Translations under genes and position numbers: made by a program
Shown here: piece by piece, positions 41,827-49,369 of the stretch
How the letters are laid out: every line of letters starts with the position of its first letter
How positions within the stretch are numbered: the stretch's first letter is position 1
The notes under the pieces: generated by a model
What the model saw: only the letters and a program-made list of their open reading frames with translations
The model's database searches: none
Told to the model about the DNA's origin: nothing
Assembly: GCA_964622665.1 (NCBI GenBank)
Contig: CAZUUO010000001.1
Span: forward strand, 1-64,000
DNA: 64,000 nt
Direction of reading: 5' to 3'
Origin: CAZUUO01 sp964622665
GTDB taxonomy: Bacteria; Patescibacteriota; Patescibacteriia; Magasanikbacterales; GCA-002688135

Positions 41827-44499
41827 TTAGCGTACCGTTACTTTCTCCCCTTCGTCAATTTCTATGGTTCCATTGCGTTGTACTTTTTGTGCCAATAAGA
41901 GGTCGGCTACTACTGTTTCAATAGTATCAGTAATTACTCGTCGCAGAGGTCGAGCACCAAACTCAGGGCTGTACCCTCTGTTTGCCAGTGATGTAACTTC
42001 AGCATCGGTAACCACCAAGGTAATTCCTTCTTTTTCTTTCAATTTTTCTGCAATCGATGACACCAACATATGTGCAATTTCTTCGATATGCTCTCGTTGT
42101 AATGGTCTAAATACAATTACCCCATCAAAACGATTGAGTAACTCTGGTTTATAGACTCCCTGTAGTTCTTTTTGCATGAGTGCCGTCTTCATGTTTTCAT
42201 GACTTTCTCCTCGCGCTACCGCATTTTGAATATACTGACTTCCTGCATTTGAGGTTGCAATTACCATTACATTAGTACAATCAATCGTTTGTCCCACACT
42301 ATCAGTAATTCTTCCATCATCCAACAACTGCAAAAATACATTGAGCACTCGCGCATCCGCTTTTTCAAACTCGTCGAGTAACAAAATAGCAAATGGTTTT
42401 TGTTTAATACTTTCTGTTAGTAATCCAGTGCCTTGTTTATTGGTTTCCCCCAATAATCGCGTAATAGCATTCGCATCTTGAAATTCAGACATGTCAAACC
42501 GAATCATGCGGTCTTCCCCACCAAAATATGAACGCGCCAACATTTTAGTTGTTTCTGTTTTTCCTACACCCGTTGGACCCAAGAATAAAAACGAAGCAAT
42601 GGGACGATTGCCACTACGCATATTTGTGCGAGCACGACGCAACGCTGAACTCACCGCTTTTACTGCTTCATCTTGTCCCACCACACCTTTTTTCATGGTT
42701 TCTTCTAACGCCAATAACGTGTCTCGTTCATCCGTGTTAACACTTTGTACGGGAACATTTGCTTTTTGTGATGCAATAAAACCAACATCTTGATCGCGTA
42801 CCAATTGTCCTTTTCCTCGCGTTGATGCAACACTAGCACACACCTCTTCAATTAAACGGATACATTTTTCAGGTGCGGCCATATCATGAAATAATTTTCG
42901 CGATAAACTTACGGCTTGTGCAATCGCTTGATAGGTGACGTACACTCCATGACGATTTTCAATTATGGCTGTTTTTGATTCCACCGCTTGAATACAACCT
43001 CCTTCATCTAATTCATTGAGTTGCACTCGTGTTAATAAACTACCCAATCGGGTACGCGCAACGGTTGTTTTATACGCACCTTCACTACAAGTTCCCAACA
43101 ACATGATTCCTGTTTTCTCAATTACTTCTGCCAATGTTTCACTTAAATCTTGGCCTCCACCACCACCTGCTTTAATACCTATCAAACCATCAATATCTTC
43201 AAACACTAACGCCACATTTCCCGAACGAGAAGCTTCGCCGATTATTTGCATGAGTCGCACATAATACATGGAAGGGTTTTCACCACTGACAATAAATGCA
43301 ATGGGCACCACAATGATACGTTTGTTAGCAAGCGCTTTTGATGCCGTTGCACCTGCAATTTTTTGTGCGATCATTTCAATGAGTGCCATTTTACCCACCC
43401 CTCTATCTCCCGTAATTAAAACACCACGTGCTCCACTATCAAAGGCACGCATCACTCCTTCTATTTCGCTTTCCCGTTGTACAACTGGTAACAATCTTCC
43501 CGCAACGGCTAATTTTATTAAATCTTTCCCCACACTATTTAATAACGGTGTTGCCAATCCCGTCATCGCTTCGCCAGCATCACTGAGTGAGTGGAGTGCT
43601 GCCTTTTGCCAATATGCGCGATAGGAACTTGATAACATGCGCGTAAATCTCATCCATGCCACTCCATGTTCTCGCATCGTTTGTGTGATGCCGACATGTT
43701 CTAAAATTTGAGCAACATACTCATTATGCATCATGGCACTTTCAGCGATATGTGACACTCGCACCAATTCTTCACCTTGTTGTGATGCTAAAATGTACGC
43801 ATGTGCTAATGTTTCGTAAAATCTCGATTCAGCAATATTTTCTTTCGTTGCACTACTGACCGTTGCAATACTTTGTATGAGCGTGTCTTGTAATTGCTTG
43901 GGAGGTAACTCAAATCGAATACACAATTCCTTCAATTCTTTTTCATCAAGTAACCGAATAAAGAGATGTTGTTCGTTGGTATGTTCTTTTCTTTTGTTTG
44001 CAAGTAAGATTGCATCTTCAACTACTTTTTTTGCGCGTTGGTCAAAACTATACGCAATATTATGATACGCACCGCCATGAAATTTTCGCGCAACCTCCCA
44101 CGTCATTCCTGATTCTATATTTTGTAGTGTTACCCCTTTTTTAACCGGCAACACATTACTTCCTTCACGACGCAGCGACGCAATTGCTATCCACATTAAT
44201 ATTCCCGCACCCGTTAGTGATAGGTAGTGAGATTCCTGCAGCACCTCTTGTTGCAAAAATACCTGCACCGCCACTAACCCTACTAACAATCCCGCTAACA
44301 AAAAAAATATAACATTTTTAGTAATGAGTAATACCCGAGCCATTCTTCGTGCGCGGATTTCATCAACCCGTAACCCTTCTTGCCATGCAAAAAAATGAGG
44401 GCCGTTTACAAATCCCATATATGCACCGCGACATTGCGCGCGAATTTCGTGATCATTCTTTCCATCACAGATCAGTAGTGGAATATTAGGCAGCGACAT
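41827..44499 (-). CDS. Membrane-anchored ClpA/ClpC-like AAA+ ATPase
   Basis: 890 residues. Unlike ordinary ClpC, it starts with about 130 residues including two membrane segments (LITKNVIFFLLAGLLVGLVAV; YLSLTGAGILMWIAIASL). Then a Clp-N-like region (VEDAILLANKRKEHTNEQHL), AAA domain 1 (Walker A ITGDRGVGKMALIE; ALVFEDIDGLI), and AAA domain 2 (FLGPTGVGKTETTKMLA; LLLDEFEKADARVLNVFLQLLDD; SNAGSQ; PELLNRFDGVIVF), with RPLRRVITDTIE at the end. Domain 1 has a K-for-T in the Walker A tail (GKM). It should unfold membrane or envelope proteins. Middle gene of a three-gene operon. Confidence 0.85.
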   Translation of the reverse strand: MSLPNIPLLICDGKNDHEIRAQCRGAYMGFVNGPHFFAWQEGLRVDEIRARRMARVLLITKNVIFFLLAGLLVGLVAVQVFLQQEVLQESHYLSLTGAGILMWIAIASLRREGSNVLPVKKGVTLQNIESGMTWEVARKFHGGAYHNIAYSFDQRAKKVVEDAILLANKRKEHTNEQHLFIRLLDEKELKELCIRFELPPKQLQDTLIQSIATVSSATKENIAESRFYETLAHAYILASQQGEELVRVSHIAESAMMHNEYVAQILEHVGITQTMREHGVAWMRFTRMLSSSYRAYWQKAALHSLSDAGEAMTGLATPLLNSVGKDLIKLAVAGRLLPVVQRESEIEGVMRAFDSGARGVLITGDRGVGKMALIEMIAQKIAGATASKALANKRIIVVPIAFIVSGENPSMYYVRLMQIIGEASRSGNVALVFEDIDGLIGIKAGGGGGQDLSETLAEVIEKTGIMLLGTCSEGAYKTTVARTRLGSLLTRVQLNELDEGGCIQAVESKTAIIENRHGVYVTYQAIAQAVSLSRKLFHDMAAPEKCIRLIEEVCASVASTRGKGQLVRDQDVGFIASQKANVPVQSVNTDERDTLLALEETMKKGVVGQDEAVKAVSSALRRARTNMRSGNRPIASFLFLGPTGVGKTETTKMLARSYFGGEDRMIRFDMSEFQDANAITRLLGETNKQGTGLLTESIKQKPFAILLLDEFEKADARVLNVFLQLLDDGRITDSVGQTIDCTNVMVIATSNAGSQYIQNAVARGESHENMKTALMQKELQGVYKPELLNRFDGVIVFRPLQREHIEEIAHMLVSSIAEKLKEKEGITLVVTDAEVTSLANRGYSPEFGARPLRRVITDTIETVVADLLLAQKVQRNGTIEIDEGEKVTVR

Positions 44500-44851
44500 A
44501 TGCAGAAAGATTCATTACAAAATATCCTAATAAAAATAAGGGAACGGTGATGTACGCAACAAATCCAATCAATATGCATACTGTACCAAGTATGGCACCA
44601 ATACTACGTACTACTACTTGAAATAATCGCATGAAAAAACTGATGATGCGTCCTTGCCAATCATACTGTTGAAACATGGGTGTAAAAATATGACGCGTCC
44701 ACATCCACACACCCATCGCACGCCACACACCAACCACCATCGCAACAACCGTGTTGTACGCGCTTGCCAAACCACGACCATACCACCACAACGGCGCAAT
44801 GATAGTGTCCAGTAGTGTTACTCGTATTGCATTTTTTACATATGCTACCAT
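44486..44851 (-). CDS. Small membrane protein of unknown family
   Basis: 121 residues with two or three membrane segments (LGTVCILIGFVAYITVPLFLLGYFVM; a weaker one near VVAMVVGVWRAMGVWMW) and Trp-rich cytosolic or interfacial segments. Family not recognised. Its 3' end overlaps the ClpC-like start by 14 nt, so the two are coupled; it may be a partner of that membrane ATPase. TATACT ends 8 nt before ATG 44851. Confidence 0.7.
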   Translation of the reverse strand: MVAYVKNAIRVTLLDTIIAPLWWYGRGLASAYNTVVAMVVGVWRAMGVWMWTRHIFTPMFQQYDWQGRIISFFMRLFQVVVRSIGAILGTVCILIGFVAYITVPLFLLGYFVMNLSAYVAA

Positions 44852-44859
44852 ATAGCATT

Positions 44860-44865
44860 AGTATA
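44860..44865 (-). promoter_or_regulatory. -10 of the membrane protein/ClpC-like operon
   Basis: TGGTATACT (extended -10) on the minus strand; TATACT ends 8 nt before ATG 44851. Confidence 0.6.
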
Positions 44866-44899
44866 CCACACTCTTTATTTTCCTGAATGTTGAAAAATA

Positions 44900-44946
44900 A
44901 AAAAACCGCACCAACTTTCTACTGACGTATCAGTATAATTGATGCG
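44900..44946 (-). terminator. Terminator of gene 44960-45604
   Basis: Long hairpin: outer CCGCACCAA / TTGATGCGG (one mismatch), inner ACTG / CAGT, and T-rich tail on the minus strand. Confidence 0.85.
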
Positions 44947-44959
44947 GAACGATGTTTTA

Positions 44960-45604
44960 CTAACTCTGTGTTACTGATTGCTCTTCTAAATCATACACAA
45001 GGAAATGAGCGTGGCGCTCCCATTCAGTGTCCCACCGCTCGACATTGAGATGGCGGCCCTGACTACGATTCAGGCACAGCACATAGAAACTCCAATTGGC
45101 ATTAAGCGCGACAACTGCAACTATATTTTGGATATCGGGATACCTTGCTCCAAAAGCTAGGATTTGTCCTGTGTATGCAGGCCAGAAACCCCTACGGATA
45201 ATTTCATCGATTGCTTCCTGTGTTGAAATTCGCCGATGAAAACCAATAAGTCGAAGTTTAAAATCACCACGAGGACCCACGTAGTTACGGTTATCAGCAA
45301 AGGCATATGCATCGACCATATCACTTACCCAGTGGTAATCACCTGACGTAACCAACTGATCAAAAGTTTGATCATTACCGACCGTGACAGGATATACCGC
45401 TTGTTCTGCTGATAGGACGAGTTTATGTTCACTGGATTCAGCTTTGGATAGTTCCAAGATTAGTTCAGCAATCCGTTTTTGATTTTCTGTTTGTGAAATA
45501 ACTTTTTCCGCTTCTACCTTAGATAGACCCTCAATATTAAGGAGTGTTGAGATTTCCATATTTGCCTCACCGGAAATCCAGAATCCACAAAAACCTCTCT
45601 TCAT
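44960..45604 (-). CDS. Unknown protein of 214 residues with strong Shine-Dalgarno
   Basis: Start MKRGFCGFWISGEANME (45604): AGGAGG lies 6 nt upstream; the earlier in-frame ATG (45646) has none. N-terminal helical part (TLLNIEGLSKVEAEKVISQTE), then VYPVTVGNDQTFDQLVTSGDYHW, GPRGDFKLRLIGFHRRISTQ and WSFYVLCLNRSQGRHLNVERW. No membrane segment. Family not recognised. Solitary unit with own promoter and terminator, between the ClpC operon and ftsL. Confidence 0.75.
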   Translation of the reverse strand: MKRGFCGFWISGEANMEISTLLNIEGLSKVEAEKVISQTENQKRIAELILELSKAESSEHKLVLSAEQAVYPVTVGNDQTFDQLVTSGDYHWVSDMVDAYAFADNRNYVGPRGDFKLRLIGFHRRISTQEAIDEIIRRGFWPAYTGQILAFGARYPDIQNIVAVVALNANWSFYVLCLNRSQGRHLNVERWDTEWERHAHFLVYDLEEQSVTQS

Positions 45605-45657
45605 AGGAACCTCCTTTAGGTCCATGGTGCTGAATGAAAATTCCATTCAGTAGTGGG

Positions 45658-45686
45658 ATTATGCGTAAAAATATCGATTTTGTCAA
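45658..45686 (-). promoter_or_regulatory. Promoter of gene 44960-45604
   Basis: TTGACA (45681-45686), 17-nt spacer, CATAAT (45658-45663) on the minus strand, extended -35 TTGACAAAATC; leader about 48 nt. Confidence 0.8.
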
Positions 45687-45756
45687 TAAAAATATGTCAC
45701 ACTACTTTTATTACCAGATTGCCACTTTCCCACACAAGCAACAAACAACAGAACAA

Positions 45757-45779
45757 AAAACCGGTGGTTAGCCGGTTTT
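45757..45779 (-). terminator. Terminator of the mraZ-rsmH-ftsL unit
   Basis: Perfect 8-bp stem AAAACCGG / CCGGTTTT, 7-nt loop, T-run on the minus strand; it overlaps the ftsL stop codon. Confidence 0.9.
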
Positions 45780-46101
45780 ACTTTAATGCGACGTAATCTT
45801 CTGAATTAACTTTGATGTATTCTACTTTTCCTTCAAGGGTTAATCCGAGCTGTGCAATTTTTTCACTAATGACCGTGCTTGCTTGTAGTTGTGCAATATC
45901 ACGCTCAATTTTTCTATTTTGTTTTTCTAAATTTTGCACCATTTCTTGCACATCCTGTAATGCAAATCCTTTTACCGTGAGTGCATTCACTTGAAATACA
46001 TATAACAATACCACCACAATACCAACTCCAAACACTGCCCCATTGCGTAGGTACACTGTTTTTAATGAAACGGTTCGTGTGGTAGCAATATGTCCCTCCA
46101 T
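45778..46101 (-). CDS. ftsL: FtsL/DivIC-like cell division protein
   Basis: 107 residues: short cytoplasmic N-terminus, one membrane segment (GAVFGVGIVVVLLYVFQVNAL), then an extracellular coiled coil (VQEMVQNLEKQNRKIERDIAQLQAS) and a short tail. This is the septum-formation-initiator layout, and position right after rsmH is that of ftsL. The identity rests on topology and synteny. The cluster ends here with a terminator, without the usual ftsI and mur genes. Confidence 0.8.
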   Translation of the reverse strand: MEGHIATTRTVSLKTVYLRNGAVFGVGIVVVLLYVFQVNALTVKGFALQDVQEMVQNLEKQNRKIERDIAQLQASTVISEKIAQLGLTLEGKVEYIKVNSEDYVALK

Positions 46102-46113
46102 ATAGTACGTCTA

Positions 46114-46983
46114 TTACTTCTTTTGTGCGACGCGCAATTTTGCACTGCGTGATCGCGGATTTTGTTTAATTTCTTCGTCACTGGGAGATAACGGTTTTGG
46201 TGTTATTACTTCCAATGATTCGTTGCGAGCAAATTGCAATTTTACAATTTTATCTTCTAACGAGTGAAACGTGAGAATAGCGATGCGTCCTCCTGGTTTA
46301 AGCAGTGACACCATTTTAGGAATTGCTTCCTTTAAATTATCCAGTTCATCATTCACAGCAATGCGCAACGCTTGAAATACGCGTGTTGCTGGATGAATGG
46401 TACCTCGAGGCACATGTGACATTTCTTTTTCAATGATTGCCACCAACTCACTCACTCTTGTGATACGTTTTTTACGACGATGTTCTACAATAGCGTGGGC
46501 AATTTTTCTCCAGTATCGTTCACCACCCAATTGTCGAAATATTTGTCCCAATGATGATTCCTTTTCTTTATCAAGAATGTCAGCTGCAGTTACCTCCAAT
46601 GAATCATTAAGACGCATGTCGAGCGGACCATCTTTCATGAATGATAATCCTTGTTCATCATTCAATTGTGATGACGACCATCCCAAGTCGAGCAAAATCG
46701 CATCCACACTTTCAACATCTTTCGGTAATATCGTATCAATATACTTGAAATTACCAGGCAAAATGGTGAGAGAGTGTTTGTATTTTTTCAATCGTTCCTC
46801 TGCGCGTTTTCGTGATTCTTTATTTTGGTCGATTCCATAGACATGACCCAATGGTGCAACTTTTTGCAAAAAAAGTTCGGTGTGTCCCCCATCTCCGAGT
46901 GTTCCATCAATAACAACAGCTGAATCATCAATGTTCAATAGTTCTAGAATTTCTTTACTCATGATCGGTACGTGGTAGGTCAT
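46114..46983 (-). CDS. rsmH: 16S rRNA (cytosine-1402-N4) methyltransferase RsmH (MraW)
   Basis: 289 residues. Methylates N4 of C1402 of 16S rRNA. Motifs: HVPIMSKEILELL, VIDGTLGDGGHTELFL (SAM site), DAILLDLGWSSSQLND, FSFM-like DGPLDMRLN, QALRIAVNDELDNL, and ILTFHSLEDKIVKLQF. Its ATG overlaps the mraZ stop by 4 nt (ATGA). Middle gene of the mraZ operon. Confidence 0.96.
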   Translation of the reverse strand: MTYHVPIMSKEILELLNIDDSAVVIDGTLGDGGHTELFLQKVAPLGHVYGIDQNKESRKRAEERLKKYKHSLTILPGNFKYIDTILPKDVESVDAILLDLGWSSSQLNDEQGLSFMKDGPLDMRLNDSLEVTAADILDKEKESSLGQIFRQLGGERYWRKIAHAIVEHRRKKRITRVSELVAIIEKEMSHVPRGTIHPATRVFQALRIAVNDELDNLKEAIPKMVSLLKPGGRIAILTFHSLEDKIVKLQFARNESLEVITPKPLSPSDEEIKQNPRSRSAKLRVAQKK

Positions 46984-47411
46984 ATGCCAAAAGGAGTCAG
47001 TGTGGCAGCGAGTTCATTTGCCGTTTGTGCGGTTTTACTTTGATATTCTCGCCACTTCGTTTCATCCCACAATTCAATGCGAGTATTAAGACCCGCGAAT
47101 ACGACAGTTTTACCTGAGAAAGCGAATTCCCGCAAATATAGCGGAATCATGATGCGTCCCTGTGCATCAGGTTCTACTTCAATAGCGCCTGATAACATGT
47201 GTCGGGTAAATGCACGAGCCTGCTCATTGGAAATGGGTAATTGGGAAATCTTTTCTATAAAAATATTCCAATCTTCTCTTGTATATAAAAAGAGCGCGCC
47301 ATCTAAACCGCGGGTCAGTACGGCACTATTTCCTAATGTGTTGCGAAACGTACTCGGTACTGCAACCCTCCCTTTTGCATCGAGTGCATGTGTAAATTCT
47401 CCAATAAACAT
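46980..47411 (-). CDS. mraZ: Transcriptional regulator MraZ
   Basis: 143 residues, two SpoVT/AbrB-like repeats: FTHALDAKGRVAVPSTFRN and VEPDAQGRIMIPLYLREFA, each with the conserved DxKGR/DxQGR signature. MraZ binds GTGG(G)-type repeats upstream of its own operon, and such repeats lie 111-137 nt upstream here. ATG 47411 has no Shine-Dalgarno and the leader is unusually long and structured. First gene of the operon. Confidence 0.96.
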   Translation of the reverse strand: MFIGEFTHALDAKGRVAVPSTFRNTLGNSAVLTRGLDGALFLYTREDWNIFIEKISQLPISNEQARAFTRHMLSGAIEVEPDAQGRIMIPLYLREFAFSGKTVVFAGLNTRIELWDETKWREYQSKTAQTANELAATLTPFGI

Positions 47412-47438
47412 AGAGAGTGCGGGTAGTGATCACCTTTT

Positions 47439-47528
47439 GTGGGACTTTTCAGTTATGAATCACCTTCTTTGTGTTTCAACACGTGAGGAGGTATTGAGAA
47501 CATATTCACAACTGAAAAGTTACCCCAC
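47439..47528 (-). promoter_or_regulatory. Long inverted repeat in the mraZ leader
   Basis: Arms 47444-47460 and 47504-47520 are inverted copies over 17 nt with one mismatch; allowing a 2-nt bulge, GTGGG (47439-47443) extends the stem with the CCCAC of the first MraZ box. The loop of about 43 nt contains a small GTGTT-GAA-ACAC hairpin. It is transcribed, so it would fold in the mraZ mRNA. Confidence 0.75.
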
Positions 47529-47548
47529 AATTCCCCACTTTTCACCAC
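47523..47548 (-). promoter_or_regulatory. MraZ operator boxes
   Basis: On the minus strand GTGG(T/G) appears at 47544-47548, 47534-47538 and 47524-47528, spaced by exactly 10 bp (GTGGT, GTGGG, GTGGG), the pattern of MraZ box arrays. They lie just downstream of the TATACT box (47558-47563). Confidence 0.85.
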
Positions 47549-47557
47549 TACAACTTT

Positions 47558-47563
47558 AGTATA
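47558..47563 (-). promoter_or_regulatory. -10 of the mraZ operon
   Basis: TATACT on the minus strand, about 10 bp upstream of the first MraZ box; no good -35. It would give a leader of about 140 nt. Confidence 0.5.
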
Positions 47564-47606
47564 GCCCACTTTACCCTTCTTGAGCAGGGATGTTATCCAC
47601 ATAAAT

Positions 47607-47628
47607 TAAAAAAGACCCCCGTAGGGTC
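47607..47628 (-). terminator. Terminator of gene 47632-48036
   Basis: GACCC / GGGTC with a 5-nt loop and six T on the minus strand, right after the stop codon. Confidence 0.85.
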
Positions 47629-47631
47629 CCG

Positions 47632-48036
47632 TTACAGTGCAACTCGCGTCAGTTCTCTTTCCGTGATATACACACCGGTCAAATCCACCTGACGTCCTTC
47701 AACCCAATAATTTACTAACAGTGCACCCTCCGTTAGCGGAATGATGACATTATAATGTGCGAATCCATTTATATCCCATGAGGATTCATCAAATCTCTCA
47801 ACAGTTACGAGGCAGAGCGGGTCTCTTCTCAACTCCACAACTCTTGGTGACTTGATAAAAATACACCTTCTTATATTTGTTTCGGTGGGGCTAAAAACTC
47901 CCACCGCAATCTCCCAAATTTTCTCGTCGCCACTTTTGTACACCTGAATCCTGATTTTCAAGATTGTTCCCTCTAAATCCAAAAAACCAGATTCATCGCC
48001 AGATTCATCGTCTATATCTATGTAGCTTTTCGACAT
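47632..48036 (-). CDS. Unknown protein of 134 residues with strong Shine-Dalgarno
   Basis: Start MSKSYIDIDDESGDESG (48036): AAGGAG lies 6 nt upstream, while the ATG two codons earlier touches the site. Acidic N-terminus, then a beta-rich body (TILKIRIQVYKSGDEKIWEIAVGV, PLCLVTVERFDESSWDI, ALLVNYWVEGRQVDLTGVYI). No membrane segment or known motif. Solitary unit; the -35 of its promoter overlaps the uvrC stop codon. Confidence 0.75.
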   Translation of the reverse strand: MSKSYIDIDDESGDESGFLDLEGTILKIRIQVYKSGDEKIWEIAVGVFSPTETNIRRCIFIKSPRVVELRRDPLCLVTVERFDESSWDINGFAHYNVIIPLTEGALLVNYWVEGRQVDLTGVYITERELTRVAL

Positions 48037-48073
48037 GACCATCTCCTTGCCCTATGGCAGTGAAGATACCCAA

Positions 48074-48102
48074 AACCTAGACCGATACATCCATTTTGTC
48101 AA
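48074..48102 (-). promoter_or_regulatory. Promoter of gene 47632-48036
   Basis: TTGACA (48097-48102), 17-nt spacer, TAGGTT (48074-48079) on the minus strand. The TGA of TTGACA is the uvrC stop codon (48099-48101). Confidence 0.8.
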
Positions 48103-49364
48103 CCACCCAATAAACTTTTTCGATGTTTTTGTTGATAAAAACTTTTGGCAAATCTATGTGATTCATCGCGCACTGCTACAAGAATATGTTCATGCAATCG
48201 TGCTAATTGTATGAGTTGTTGTCGTTCACTCACTTTTTTTGTCGCAACCACAAACTCAATTTTTTTTCGCGTTGGTCCTTTTGCAAGACCAATAATTGGG
48301 ACATCAATTCCCATTCGCTCCAATACACTTTGTGCACGATTCACTTGTGGTAATCCGCCATCCATGAGTAACAACGTCGGCATACCCCAATCAAGATGCG
48401 TAAATCGACGACTGAGTACCTCATCCATCATCGCCACATCGTTAGCGCCTTCCACGGTTTTAATTGAAAATTTTCGGTAATGCGAGGATGCTTTTTCACC
48501 ATCAATAAACACCACCATGCTTCCCACCGCATGGACGCCGCTAATATTTGAAATGTCATATCCTTCCACCCGCGCAAACAATGGATGATTTACCGTTTCA
48601 TCATGATCTTGTGTAATGACTGATACATCTTGAATGTGTTCCAAGTGTTCAATTTTATTGCGCACCTGTGCCGCCTCTTCAAAATTTTCATTTTTTGCGG
48701 CAAACGCCATTTCTTTTTTCAACTCTTTCAAAATATCAACTCGTTTTCCTTCAAAAAATTGCACAAGATGACGAATGTTCTTTTTGTATGCGGTTGGCGT
48801 GATACTGCCATCACACACTCCTGGGCACAAACCGATATGTTTATTAAAACACGCTTTCCCCACCTTTCCTTCAGCGGGTGGATTACAACTTGAGTATGGA
48901 AATAATCGTCGCATGATACGCAACGCTTCACGAATTGCCCGCGCACTCACAAACGGTCCGTACACGCGTGCAAAACTTTTTTCTCCCACATGTTCCAATT
49001 CATTTCCTCGAACAAGCTCAATTTTGGGATATTCATCTTTGGTAATTGCCACATACAAAAATGTTTTGTTGTCTTTACCGAGCACGTTAAAATGAGGCCA
49101 ATACTCTTTTATCAATTGTGCTTCAAGAATGAGTGCTTCAATGACGGTTCCCGTTTTAACGGTTTCAATATCTGTCACTACCGCAATTGCTTCTTCGATG
49201 GGACGCTTCACTTCGTTCGTATTTTTTTTAAAGTATGACGACACTCGATTTTTTAAATTCGTCGCCTTCCCCACGTACACCACGGTGTTGCGTGCATCTT
49301 TAAACAAGTACACCCCTGGTGACTGTGGCAATAATCGCAGTTGTGACTTGATATCGAGTTTCAT
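48099..49364 (-). CDS. uvrC: Excinuclease ABC subunit UvrC, short form
   Basis: Makes both incisions in nucleotide excision repair. 421 residues against about 600 usual: GIY-YIG domain (LPQSPGVYLFKDARNTVVYVGKA, with ATNLKNRVSSYF), Cys-rich stretch (PYSSCNPPAEGKVGKACFNKHIGLCPG), UVR motif (EMAFAAKNENFEEAAQVRNKIE), RNase H-like domain (VEGYDISNISGVHAVGSMVVF; LLMDGGLPQVNRA; AVRDESHRFA). The tandem helix-hairpin-helix end is missing; it ends at HRKSLLGG. 5 nt after rlmD. Confidence 0.95.
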   Translation of the reverse strand: MKLDIKSQLRLLPQSPGVYLFKDARNTVVYVGKATNLKNRVSSYFKKNTNEVKRPIEEAIAVVTDIETVKTGTVIEALILEAQLIKEYWPHFNVLGKDNKTFLYVAITKDEYPKIELVRGNELEHVGEKSFARVYGPFVSARAIREALRIMRRLFPYSSCNPPAEGKVGKACFNKHIGLCPGVCDGSITPTAYKKNIRHLVQFFEGKRVDILKELKKEMAFAAKNENFEEAAQVRNKIEHLEHIQDVSVITQDHDETVNHPLFARVEGYDISNISGVHAVGSMVVFIDGEKASSHYRKFSIKTVEGANDVAMMDEVLSRRFTHLDWGMPTLLLMDGGLPQVNRAQSVLERMGIDVPIIGLAKGPTRKKIEFVVATKKVSERQQLIQLARLHEHILVAVRDESHRFAKSFYQQKHRKSLLGG

Positions 49365-49369
49365 AATTA

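Noticed and set aside
47484..47493. Anti-Shine-Dalgarno-like ACCTCCT in the mraZ leader loop (minus strand)
   Set aside because: Could mimic the 16S 3' end and titrate Shine-Dalgarno sequences, but a 7-nt match in a 140-nt leader is too weak without conservation.
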